A DNA stretch of 64,000 nucleotides from Nocardia bovistercoris. GTDB taxonomy: Bacteria > Actinomycetota > Actinomycetes > Mycobacteriales > Mycobacteriaceae. The DNA lies in assembly GCF_015674855.1 (NCBI RefSeq), contig NZ_JADMLG010000009.1:25541-89540 (forward strand), in the 5' to 3' direction. The notes under the pieces were generated by a model that saw only the letters and a program-made list of their open reading frames with translations, searched no databases and had not been told where the DNA came from. The position numbers and the translations under genes were made by a program. How positions within the stretch are numbered: position 1 is the stretch's first letter; each line of letters begins with the position of its first letter. This document shows positions 56,619 through 64,000 of this stretch, piece by piece.

Positions 56619-57533
56619 GTGCCGCGAATCGCGTACTTCGGACCCTCCGGAACCTTCACCGAGATGGCCTTGGCCGACCTCGAGACCTCGGGCGTCTTCG
56701 ACGCGCCCGTCGAGCGCGTCCCCGCGCCGAGTCAGGGCGCCGCGCTCGACCTGATCCGCGCGGGCGAGGTCGATGGCGCCGTCGTCCCCATCGAGAGTTC
56801 GGTCGAAGGATCGATCTCCGCCACCCTCGACTCCCTCGCCGTCGGACCCCGTCTGCAGATCATCGCCGAAACAGAACTCGAGGTCAGCTTCACGATTCTG
56901 GCCCGATCCGACACCGCCCTGTCCGATGTGCGCGTACTCGCCGCCTACCCGGTGGCGGCCGCCCAGGTGCGCGAATGGGTGGCCAGGCAGCTCCCGGAGG
57001 CCAGGCTCTACACCTCGGCCTCCAATGCCGCCGCCGCCGAAGACGTCCTCGCGGGCCATGCCGACGCCGCGGTCTCCACCGCGCTCGCGGGCCAACGGCT
57101 CGGACTCACCGCGCTGGCCTCCGGCGTCGCCGACCACGATCAGGCCGTCACCCGTTTCGTCCTGGTCACCCGCCCGCGCGTGGCGCCGCCCGCCACCGGC
57201 GCCGACCGCACCTCCATCGTGCTCGAACTGCCCAACGTCCCCGGTTCCCTCATGCGCGCCTTCGCCGAATTCGCGACCAGGGGAATCGACCTGACCAGAA
57301 TCGAATCACGGCCGACCCGAACGGGTCTCGGCACGTACCGGTTCTACCTCGACTGCGTCGGACACATCGACGACGCCGCGGTGGCCGAAGCGCTCAAGGC
57401 GCTGCACCGCACCGCCCTGATCCGTTTCCTCGGCTCCTGGCCCGCCACCTCGGCCACCGGCACTCCACCACCGTCCGACGAAGCGGCGGCGCAGTGGCTG
57501 ATCCAACTACGAAAGGGGGTGGCGGACCTATGA
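56619..57533 (+). CDS. pheA: Prephenate dehydratase
   Basis: It converts prephenate to phenylpyruvate, the step toward phenylalanine. The catalytic lobe shows YFGPSGTFTEMAL (residues 5-17), VPIESSVEGSISATLDSL (about 54-71) and the Thr/Arg set in DQAVTRFVLVTR (about 170-181). The ACT regulatory domain is ELPNVPGSLMRAFAEFATRGIDL with the ESRPTR motif (about 228-236), which binds phenylalanine for feedback control. At 304 residues it is a stand-alone dehydratase. It starts at a GTG at 56619 and overlaps the next gene by ATGA. Confidence 0.95.
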   Translation: MPRIAYFGPSGTFTEMALADLETSGVFDAPVERVPAPSQGAALDLIRAGEVDGAVVPIESSVEGSISATLDSLAVGPRLQIIAETELEVSFTILARSDTALSDVRVLAAYPVAAAQVREWVARQLPEARLYTSASNAAAAEDVLAGHADAAVSTALAGQRLGLTALASGVADHDQAVTRFVLVTRPRVAPPATGADRTSIVLELPNVPGSLMRAFAEFATRGIDLTRIESRPTRTGLGTYRFYLDCVGHIDDAAVAEALKALHRTALIRFLGSWPATSATGTPPPSDEAAAQWLIQLRKGVADL

Positions 57534-58192
57534 ACGGCAGACTGATCCTGGTCCGGCACGGGGAGACCGAAGGCAACGTCGCCAAGATTCTCGACACCAG
57601 GCTGCCCGGGCTACCGCTCACCGAACGCGGTGCGGCACAGGCGAAGACCTTCGGCGCCGGACTCCTGACCAGACCCGCCGCACTGTTCTCCTCCGCCGCC
57701 CTGCGCGCCCGCCAGACCGCGAACCACATCGAGGAGGCGACCGGGGTGTCCGCCTCGATCCTCGACGGGGTGCACGAGGTGCAGGTCGGCGATATCGAGG
57801 GCCTCGGCGACCCGGACTCGCACGAACTGTTCCAACGGGTGTACCGGGCCTGGCACGAAGGCGATCTCGCGCAGCGCACACCCGGCGGCGAATCCGGCCA
57901 CGAGGTGCTGGCCCGCTACCTGCCCGTGGTCGAAACCCTGCGCAGCGCCTATCTGAGCGGGCCCGACGCGGGATCCGTCGTCGTGGTGAGCCACGGCGCC
58001 GCGATGCGTCTGGCCGCGCGCGCGCTCGCGGCCGTCGAACCGCCCTTCACCACCAACAACCACCTCGACAACACCGAGACCATCGAACTGGTCCCCCGGG
58101 TGGAAGGCGGCTGGGAATGCGTGCGGTGGGGTCGCTTCATCCCGCCGTTCACGCTGGAAGTGTCGCCGTCGCCCGACGACCCGATGGGCTGA
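57530..58192 (+). CDS. Histidine phosphatase / phosphoglycerate-mutase-like protein, 220 aa
   Basis: The phospho-accepting motif LILVRHGETEGN lies at residues 5-16, the ALRARQTAN segment follows, and the second catalytic His is in VVSHGAAMRLAARAL near 147. It is annotated as a mutase in mycobacteria (Rv3837c) but the family is mostly phosphatases, so the substrate is open. The ATG overlaps the pheA stop (ATGA), so translation is coupled. A 22-bp tandem duplication spans its stop codon. Confidence 0.88.
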   Translation: MNGRLILVRHGETEGNVAKILDTRLPGLPLTERGAAQAKTFGAGLLTRPAALFSSAALRARQTANHIEEATGVSASILDGVHEVQVGDIEGLGDPDSHELFQRVYRAWHEGDLAQRTPGGESGHEVLARYLPVVETLRSAYLSGPDAGSVVVVSHGAAMRLAARALAAVEPPFTTNNHLDNTETIELVPRVEGGWECVRWGRFIPPFTLEVSPSPDDPMG

Positions 58193-58214
58193 GCCCGACG
58201 ACCCGATGGGCTGA
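58171..58214. repeat. 22-bp tandem duplication across a stop codon
   Basis: Identical 22-mers lie at 58171-58192 and 58193-58214. The first ends exactly with the stop codon of the phosphatase gene. Confidence 0.95.
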
Positions 58215-58265
58215 GTACGCAGAATCCGCGCCCGACCGCACGGCGGTGCGGTCGGAGACGCGGCG

Positions 58266-59096
58266 TCAATCGCGGCGAGTCGGCTTCGGGAACTCCCGAC
58301 GCACCGGCAGCGAGTTCATCAGGTCCAGAAGCGCTTGGCGCAGCCTGGCATTCGTGCCACTGCTGATCGAAGACCATTTGGTGCCGTCGTCGGACAGGCT
58401 CGCGGTGATGATGAAGCGCCCGCCGCGCGTATTGAACACGGCGATGTGGTTCTCGGCGATATCGCGAGTGCCGTCACCGTAGATCACGCCGGAAATCTGC
58501 GCGTGCGAGTGGATGTCGACCAGCGCGGACGCGAGAACTTGCGCGTCGCGAGCCGGATTGCCGATCTTCGCCAGCCGGTTCGCGGTGGCCGCCGCATCGC
58601 CGGTATCGGCGAAAATCGGTGCCAGCAAATCGGTCTGAGCATTCATGCCGGTGAGTTCGAGCGGTTCGGCGGGGCCGAGGGCGGCGATGATCGGCGCGGG
58701 CAGATCCTCGTCCACCTCGTCGATCACGTAGGACTGCGGCCCGCGCAAGGCGATGACGACGAGTTCATCGCCCCGCGCGAGACACATGCGGCTGATCTGT
58801 CCGTCGACCACCCACCGCAGCGCCAACACCCAGTGCGGGCGATTGAGCGTGCGGAGCCGGTCCTCGAGTTCCCGATGGACCGCGCCGTCGATCACCAGAT
58901 CCCGCTCGGTGAGTGACCGGGCGGCCGCGGCCATCGCCGCGTCGTGGGCGTTCACATTGTCGTAGCGCCCCATCGCCTGCAGGACGATGGGCATATCGTC
59001 GGTCTGCAATTCCTCCATGAGGAACTGCATCTCGTCGAGAGACAACACGACGCCCTCGAGCAGCGAAGGGCCGCGGCCCTCACCGAGGATCGTCAC
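58266..59096 (-). CDS. EspG-family type VII secretion chaperone, 276 aa
   Basis: The sequence fits the EspG family (SLDEMQFLMEELQTDDMPIV, then RDLVIDGAVHRELEDRLRTL, and a central VLALRWVVDGQISRMCLARG). EspG proteins bind the tips of PE-PPE dimers and bring them to a type VII secretion system. The GTG at 59096 overlaps the PPE stop by GTGA, and the PE gene is upstream, giving the usual PE-PPE-EspG order. No ESX membrane genes are nearby, so it must serve a system elsewhere or a dedicated pair. Confidence 0.8.
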   Translation of the reverse strand: MTILGEGRGPSLLEGVVLSLDEMQFLMEELQTDDMPIVLQAMGRYDNVNAHDAAMAAAARSLTERDLVIDGAVHRELEDRLRTLNRPHWVLALRWVVDGQISRMCLARGDELVVIALRGPQSYVIDEVDEDLPAPIIAALGPAEPLELTGMNAQTDLLAPIFADTGDAAATANRLAKIGNPARDAQVLASALVDIHSHAQISGVIYGDGTRDIAENHIAVFNTRGGRFIITASLSDDGTKWSSISSGTNARLRQALLDLMNSLPVRREFPKPTRRD

Positions 59097-60262
59097 TTAG
59101 CGGACCCCGAGGGCTGGGCTCCGATCACACCCTCCGCGGCGTACCGACCATCGTTGAAGTGATCGCCGTGCAGGTAGTCGCCGCCCTTGTGCTCGTGCTC
59201 GTCGTCCTGCTCGGCGCGCGCGTTGCCGAGCAGCGGGCTGCTCGACGTGGACGCCGCGGAACGGACCGGTGCGGCCTCCACACGGGCGACGGCGCTCTCG
59301 GCGACCGGCGCGGCGGCGGGCGAGGAGCCGATCGTGGCGCCCGAACCCCAACCCTCCGGCAGCTTCAGCGAACCGCCGTTGACATTCACCGACACACCGC
59401 CCGCCGAGGCGGAACGGGTGATCGCCGAGGCGCTCGCACCCGCGCCGACCGCGCCGACACCCATCATCATGGGCGCCGCCGCGGTACCGGCGACAGCGGG
59501 AGCCGGCATGCTCGTGGCCGCCGCGATCGCTGTCGCGCCGATGTTGCCGACCGTGCTCACACCGCCGGTGGCCACGGTGCCTGCCACATTGGCGACCTGC
59601 GTGGCCGCGCTCACCACAGCCGGGTTGTTGATCGCCGACACCGCGGCCCCGATCGCGGCCTGCACCGGATCACCCTGGAACGCCGTATCGGGCGACTCGG
59701 TGGCCTCCGCGGTGCCCGCGCCGTTCGCGATCGGCGGCGGGTTGTTGAACTCGCCGGGCGTCAACACCATCGCCGAAGTGGCGGCCTCGTAGGTCTCCAT
59801 CACCATCGCGGCGCGCACGTCCATGGCGTTCTTGGTGACCTCGGCGGCCTCCAAGGCGCCCGACACCGCGCCCGGCGGATTCGCCGACGCGACGACCGCG
59901 CCGTTGGTGGCCACGATCTCCGGCAGGCTCGGCATCGCCAGCGACGCGACCGTGTACGCCGTGGCATTGGAAGCGGCCTTCGACGCCATCGTGGTGGCCA
60001 TCGCGCTCTGCTGCTCCGCCCAGCCGGTGAAACCGACCAGACGCGACAGCGCCGCGACACCGTTGACACCCTGCATGCCGACGCCCAGCTCGGCGACGAC
60101 ACGGGTGACGGTGGCCGTGGCATCGAGCCACGCGGCCGTCAAACCGCCCCACGCGGTGGCCGCGGCCGAGATCGGCACCGCGTGCGCCCCCGCGTTCAAC
60201 AGCGTGGAATTCATCTCCGCCATCCGGGGCAGCCAGAAGACCCCCGTAATTCCTGCGGTCAT
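59093..60262 (-). CDS. PPE-family protein, 389 aa
   Basis: The N-terminal PPE domain reads GVFWLPRMAEMNSTLLNAGA and PISAAATAWGGLTAAWLDAT (residues about 6-55). The literal Pro-Pro-Glu is replaced by Pro-Arg-Met, as seen in non-mycobacterial members. The domain is helical to about 180 and is followed by an Ala/Val/Gly-rich central part and a hydrophilic His/Asp/Glu tail (AEQDDEHEHKGGDYLHGDH). It would pair with the PE protein and be secreted. It lies 41 bases after the PE gene and overlaps EspG. Confidence 0.82.
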   Translation of the reverse strand: MTAGITGVFWLPRMAEMNSTLLNAGAHAVPISAAATAWGGLTAAWLDATATVTRVVAELGVGMQGVNGVAALSRLVGFTGWAEQQSAMATTMASKAASNATAYTVASLAMPSLPEIVATNGAVVASANPPGAVSGALEAAEVTKNAMDVRAAMVMETYEAATSAMVLTPGEFNNPPPIANGAGTAEATESPDTAFQGDPVQAAIGAAVSAINNPAVVSAATQVANVAGTVATGGVSTVGNIGATAIAAATSMPAPAVAGTAAAPMMMGVGAVGAGASASAITRSASAGGVSVNVNGGSLKLPEGWGSGATIGSSPAAAPVAESAVARVEAAPVRSAASTSSSPLLGNARAEQDDEHEHKGGDYLHGDHFNDGRYAAEGVIGAQPSGSAK

Positions 60263-60303
60263 GTTACGTATCTCCCCTTGGGTAGTGTTCGGCCGGAACC
60301 CGC

Positions 60304-60627
60304 TCAGGCGCCGATGGTTCCGGCGACTCCTTGCATGACCCCCGCCTTCACCGCGTCCTCACCGATATGGGTGGCGAGCTGCATGCGCAGGATCGCGGCG
60401 GCGTGATGCAGTTGCAGTTGGGCGTTCGCGATCGACCCGTCGTGCGTGATCGCGGCCTTGTTCAGGTGCTGAGAGGCGTGAAACGACACCTCGTCGGCCC
60501 CCGAGGGAATGACATGCGTCGCGGGCGCGGTGATCGCCGCGGCGGCGCCGAGCCGCTCGGCGAGCAGATCCAGCTCAGCGGCGGCGGCGAGAACGGCTTC
60601 GGGCGAGATGTTTACCAGGCCAACCAT
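60304..60627 (-). CDS. PE-family protein, 107 aa
   Basis: Pro9-Glu10 in VNISPEAVLAAAAELD gives the PE motif at its usual place. Two long Ala/Leu-rich helices follow (residues about 8-36 and 50-95), the form that packs against a PPE partner. The C-terminal YxxxD/E export signal of mycobacterial PE proteins is absent: the protein has no Tyr at all. The ATG at 60627 starts the operon PE-PPE-EspG. Confidence 0.82.
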   Translation of the reverse strand: MVGLVNISPEAVLAAAAELDLLAERLGAAAAITAPATHVIPSGADEVSFHASQHLNKAAITHDGSIANAQLQLHHAAAILRMQLATHIGEDAVKAGVMQGVAGTIGA

Positions 60628-60759
60628 GACTCGACTCCTTCTAGTGGCGGCTACTGGGCGGAACCACGAGAATTCCCCCTTCAAGCAATTGGACGCGACG
60701 CACCAGCGATCGGTTCCATAATATTTGCCGTGTCTTTTGGCGTCGCCTTCGGCGCCGCG

Positions 60760-60853
60760 GGTTCGCGGCCCCTTGGGTCTCGCGTCCCAGCGGTCGATAC
60801 TTGCTCCTGCGTCGCTTTGTCTCGACCGCTGGGACGCGAGACGGCCGCGAACC
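60760..60853. repeat. Long inverted repeat (31 paired bases)
   Basis: A perfect 20-bp arm (60778-60797 with 60822-60841) with a 24-base loop is extended outward by 11 bp (60760-60770 with 60843-60853) after a 7- versus 1-base bulge. It lies in the gap between the PE gene start and the stop of the metallopeptidase gene, both leftward, so it could end the metallopeptidase transcript. Confidence 0.8.
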
Positions 60854-60911
60854 GACTTGAGTGTTCCCCCTTGGTGGTTGCGTGTCCAGAGATGGTAGTT
60901 CAGGCGACAGC

Positions 60912-61262
60912 TTAGCCCCAGCCTAGTTCGTGTAGGCGGTCTTCTTCTATGCCGAAATAGTGGGCGATCTCGTGGATCACGGTGATGGCCACCTCGTCTA
61001 CGACCTCGGGCTCGTCTTCGCAGATCTCCAGGATGGCGTCTCTGTAGATCGTCACCGTGTCGGGGAGGGAGCCGCCGTAGTGGCTGTCGCGTTCGGTCAG
61101 GGCTATGCCGTGGTAGAGGCCGAGGAGGTGGGGGTCTTCGGGGTTGCGGGGCTCTATGAGGATCACGACATTGTCTATGGCCCTGGTCAACTCGGGGGGA
61201 ATCCGGTCGAGGGCGTCGGCGACCAGTGCTTCGAAACGGTCGTCGGACATGGACACAGCCAT
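60912..61262 (-). CDS. Zinc metallopeptidase family protein, 116 aa
   Basis: The zincin motif HEIAHYFGI (HExxH, residues about 97-105) is near the C-terminus, and the acidic stretch EDEPEVVDEVAITVI precedes it. This small soluble family is widespread in actinobacteria; Rv3836 is the syntenic member, of unknown substrate. It starts three bases after the stop of the septum-formation gene, so the pair forms an operon. An ATG at 61250 is an alternative start. Confidence 0.85.
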   Translation of the reverse strand: MAVSMSDDRFEALVADALDRIPPELTRAIDNVVILIEPRNPEDPHLLGLYHGIALTERDSHYGGSLPDTVTIYRDAILEICEDEPEVVDEVAITVIHEIAHYFGIEEDRLHELGWG

Positions 61263-61264
61263 GG

Positions 61265-62410
61265 TCAGCGCGGTTGGGGCTGGGGTGGGAGGGGGGCCGC
61301 GCCGGGGAGGGGGGCCGGGGTGGAGCGGCCGGAATTCGGCGGGGGGACGGGGGCTTGGCCGTTGATGAGGATTTCGCCGCGGGCCGAGCCGGTGATGGGG
61401 GCGAAACCTTCACGGTCGGCGCCCTTTCCGATCATGCAGTCCAGTTTGCGGCTGCCTGCCAGCCAGCTGCGGGCGTCGAGGTAGTCGAAGAACAGGGTAA
61501 GGGTCTTGTTGCGGACGGCGTCGGGGGAGCCGAGGTAATCGGTTGCGGCGCGGGTGCATTCGTCTTCGACGAAACGGTCCTGTTCGTCCTTGGACGGCGG
61601 GCCGCCGGGGAATTTGGCCGAGAGGTCGACGGTGGAGATGATCTCGACGGCGTGCGGCTGGGCGCAGTCGACCGGGTCGGTGGGCAGGTTCTGGTTGATT
61701 CCGAGGCAGGTGCCGGGTTCGAAGACCTTCGACTGGTCGTGTTCGACCACGCTGCCCGACGCGGTCAGCGGAGTGCCGGAGCTGCCGGAGTACTGCACGC
61801 CGCAGCGCAGCGTGCGGTCGCCGTGCTTCCAGCCGTCGGGGCTCGGGTACATGAGGCCGACCACGTAGCGCCCACGCGGGTCGAAACGCCCGCCGAGGTA
61901 CTGCTGCACCGAGGGCACGCAGTGCTCCTCCTTCAGCTCGGTGAGCCGCAGGGAGTCGGGAAAGCGTGAGCCGGGGCCGAATTCGACGCCGGGATACTTG
62001 CCCATGTCGATGTCGGCGGCGACCTCGAACAGGTGCTTGTTGCCGCAGGCGACCTTGACCAGATCCGAGCGGTCCGGTTTGGTCCAGCTCAGGCAGTCGC
62101 CGCGGGCCGCGGTGCCGAACTCCTTGTCGAGCACGGTCTGGGGCGGCTCGTTCGGGCTGTGCGCCTCCAACCCCTTCTCGTTGTCGAATCCGGTGACGAA
62201 CAGCCCGACCAGCGACGCGATCACCGCGCCGACGGCCACCGTGAGCAGCACCCAGCGCAGCTTGGACGCCGAAAGGTGCACGGCCGACTTGCGGTCGATG
62301 ATCAGCGATCGCGGCAGCGACTCGCCGCGCTCGGGCTCCGAACCGGCCGCGCGCGACGGCGCGCCCGCGCTCGGCGCCTGCGGATCCTGGGGCACATCGT
62401 CGGAGGACAT
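61265..62410 (-). CDS. Septum-formation family membrane protein, 381 aa
   Basis: A cytoplasmic tail of about 50 residues precedes one membrane helix (VLLTVAVGAVIASLVGLFVTG, about 53-73). The outside part has two Septum_form-like modules with paired Cys: GDCLSWTKPDRSDLVKVACG and CVPSVQQYLGGRF, then PGTCLGINQNLPTDPVDC and DECTRAATDYLG. A Pro-rich tail ends it. It matches Rv3835 by position. A role at the division site is a family label rather than proven here. Confidence 0.85.
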   Translation of the reverse strand: MSSDDVPQDPQAPSAGAPSRAAGSEPERGESLPRSLIIDRKSAVHLSASKLRWVLLTVAVGAVIASLVGLFVTGFDNEKGLEAHSPNEPPQTVLDKEFGTAARGDCLSWTKPDRSDLVKVACGNKHLFEVAADIDMGKYPGVEFGPGSRFPDSLRLTELKEEHCVPSVQQYLGGRFDPRGRYVVGLMYPSPDGWKHGDRTLRCGVQYSGSSGTPLTASGSVVEHDQSKVFEPGTCLGINQNLPTDPVDCAQPHAVEIISTVDLSAKFPGGPPSKDEQDRFVEDECTRAATDYLGSPDAVRNKTLTLFFDYLDARSWLAGSRKLDCMIGKGADREGFAPITGSARGEILINGQAPVPPPNSGRSTPAPLPGAAPLPPQPQPR

Positions 62411-62516
62411 CGCGGTCCATCATGGCAGTGTCGGAACGCGGCTGCCACGACCCGGTCGAATCGGGCCGGTCGTGCCCGCGAATCGCGCCAGCGCGCGCCG
62501 ACTAGGCTGAGCACCC

Positions 62517-63779
62517 ATGATCGACCTCCGACACCTGCGGGACGACCCGGAAGCCGTCCGCGTGTCGCAGCGCGCCCGCGGCGAAGACCCGGCTCTCGTC
62601 GACACGCTGCTCGCCGCCGACGCGGCCCGGCGTGCCGCGGTCGCCGCCGCCGACACGCTGCGCGCCGAACACAAGTCCATGGGCAAACTGGTCGGCAAGG
62701 CGTCCGCGACCGAGCGCCCCGCCCTGCTCGCCAAGGCCCAGGAGATGTCCGCCGAGGTCAAGAAGGCCGAGGCGGCTCAGCACGCGGCCGACGCCGAGAT
62801 GGACGCGGCGCACCGCGCGATCTCCAACGTGGTCGCCGAAGGGGTGCCAGCGGGCGGCGAGGACGATTTCGAGCTTCTCGAAACCGTCGGAACGCCGCCG
62901 GAATTCGATTTCACCCCCAAGGATCACGTCGAGCTCGGCGAATCGCTCGGGCTCATCGACACCGAACGCGGCGCGAAGGTGTCCGGTGCGCGCTTCTACT
63001 TCCTCACCGGCTACGGCGCACTGCTGCAACTCGGCTTGTTGCAGTTGGCGGCGCAGCGCGCGGTCGCCAACGGCTTCACGATGATGATCCCGCCGGTACT
63101 CGTGCGCCCCGAGATCATGGCGGGCACCGGATTCCTGGGTCAGCACGCGGCCGAGGTATACCACCTCGCCGACGACGACCTGTACCTGGTCGGCACCTCG
63201 GAGGTGCCGCTGGCCGGCTACCACTCCGGCGAGATCCTCGACCTGTCCGCCGGTCCGAAGCGGTACGCGGGCTGGTCCTCGTGTTTCCGGCGCGAGGCGG
63301 GCAGCTACGGCAAGGACACCAGGGGCATCATCCGGGTGCACCAGTTCGACAAGATCGAGATGTTCGTCTACACCACCCCCGAGCAGGCGGCCGAGGAGCA
63401 CCGGCGGCTGCTGGCGTGGGAGCGGGACATGCTCGCCGCCGTCGAGCTCCCCTATCGGGTCATCGATGTCGCCGCAGGCGATCTGGGCAGTTCGGCCGCG
63501 CGCAAGTTCGACTGCGAGGGTTGGGTTCCCACCCAGCAGACCTACCGCGAACTCACCTCAACCTCGAACTGCACCACCTACCAGGCGCGCAGGCTGTCGG
63601 TCCGCTATCGCGACGAGAATGGAAAACCGCAGATCGCAGCCACTTTGAACGGTACTTTGGCGACCACGCGCTGGCTTGTCGCGATCCTGGAGAACCATCA
63701 GCTAGCCGACGGCTCGGTGCGGGTGCCCGCGGCGCTCGTGCCCTTCGTCGGCGCCGAGGTGCTGACCACGAAGTCGTGA
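62517..63779 (+). CDS. serS: Seryl-tRNA synthetase
   Basis: An N-terminal coiled-coil arm (residues about 30-100, LAKAQEMSAEVKKAEAAQHA) binds the long variable arm of tRNA-Ser. The class II core shows motif 2 (SSCFRREAGSYGKDTRGIIR, about 257-276) and motif 3 (NGTLATTRWLVAILENHQ, about 377-394), and TSEVPLAGYHSGEIL in the serine-binding region. At 420 residues it has the normal length. It is divergent from the septum-formation gene across 106 bases. Confidence 0.97.
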   Translation: MIDLRHLRDDPEAVRVSQRARGEDPALVDTLLAADAARRAAVAAADTLRAEHKSMGKLVGKASATERPALLAKAQEMSAEVKKAEAAQHAADAEMDAAHRAISNVVAEGVPAGGEDDFELLETVGTPPEFDFTPKDHVELGESLGLIDTERGAKVSGARFYFLTGYGALLQLGLLQLAAQRAVANGFTMMIPPVLVRPEIMAGTGFLGQHAAEVYHLADDDLYLVGTSEVPLAGYHSGEILDLSAGPKRYAGWSSCFRREAGSYGKDTRGIIRVHQFDKIEMFVYTTPEQAAEEHRRLLAWERDMLAAVELPYRVIDVAAGDLGSSAARKFDCEGWVPTQQTYRELTSTSNCTTYQARRLSVRYRDENGKPQIAATLNGTLATTRWLVAILENHQLADGSVRVPAALVPFVGAEVLTTKS

Positions 63780-63865
63780 CGAACAGGTAAATAGCTGCCG
63801 GTTCGCGGAACCGGATTAGCGGGATGTGGCATCCGACGAGATCCGTTGTGTCTAGGCTATTGTCC

Positions 63866-64000
63866 GTGCGAGGAATCGGGGCGCGCGGCGATACCCGAAC
63901 GCGGGTGCGGGCGGCATCGGCGCTGGCGACGGCAATGGTGATGGCGCGGACCACCGGGGCGTTCTACGTCATGGGCGGTGTGCTCGGCCTGGTGATCACG
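63866..64000 (+). CDS. Start of a gene cut by the window end
   Basis: From a GTG at 63866 a frame of 45 codons runs to the window edge. After a basic start it has a run that begins a membrane helix (TTGAFYVMGGVLGLVIT). The identity cannot be told from the visible part. Confidence 0.5.
   Translation, partial: MRGIGARGDTRTRVRAASALATAMVMARTTGAFYVMGGVLGLVIT

Overview
The window is chromosomal DNA from a high-GC member of the Mycobacteriales, most likely Nocardia. GTG starts and 4-base stop/start overlaps are common, and there is a PE-PPE-EspG gene triad, a LysX fusion, mycobacterial-type MMPL and LytR-CpsA-Psr proteins, and IdeR-type iron boxes. Much of the window follows the gene order I recall from Mycobacterium tuberculosis between serS (Rv3834c) and gltB (Rv3859c). 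These correspond to serS, the Rv3835/Rv3836 homologues, a phosphoglycerate-mutase-like gene, pheA, an IdeR-controlled DUF2470 gene, an LCP protein, ferritin, glpQ, a DUF4328 membrane protein, sodA, rraA, gltD and gltB. That order is from memory and was not searched. Families are assigned by reading the proteins, with no database run.

Layout. Bases 1-9.2 kb: a small hypothetical gene, an HTH regulator coupled to an aminotransferase by a TTGA overlap, a methyltransferase, a secreted protein of unknown role, and a TetR/MMPL efflux pair with candidate operators. Bases 9.2-18.3 kb: an AT-richer gap without recognisable genes, then the SpoIIM-RDD and moxR-DUF58-DUF4129 envelope cluster, then a DUF4407 membrane protein. 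Bases 18.3-25.6 kb: gltBD, preceded by about 1 kb of leader or intergenic DNA. Bases 26-33 kb: a cutinase-family secreted protein, small secreted and membrane proteins, lysX, an S4 protein and rraA. Bases 32.8-37.7 kb: a long leftward run of membrane and lipid-binding-like proteins followed by a copper module (YcnI, CopC, CopD). Bases 37.9-46 kb: a RecB-like nuclease, htpG, a methyltransferase, an SDR/TetR pair, and a GDT1-family cation transporter behind a yybP-ykoY-type manganese riboswitch. Bases 46-56 kb: sodA, rhodanese, glpQ, DUF5926, ferritin with iron boxes, LCP, a CPBP protease and an IdeR-box DUF2470 gene. Bases 56-64 kb: pheA with a phosphatase, the PE-PPE-EspG triad, a zinc metallopeptidase, a septum-formation protein, serS and the start of one more gene.

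Metal handling is a recurring theme. Manganese control (riboswitch plus GDT1 transporter), iron control (IdeR-like boxes at ferritin and DUF2470), copper (YcnI-CopC-CopD) and superoxide dismutase all lie within about 22 kb. The most unusual signals are four. First, an 18-residue amphipathic peptide gene with a hairpin leader, between DUF5926 and ferritin. Second, a 41-codon repeat peptide gene that overlaps its neighbour at both ends and could carry ribosomes into moxR. Third, short direct repeats laid across stop codons at five separate gene ends. Fourth, two clusters of DnaA-box-like sequences in gene-free gaps.
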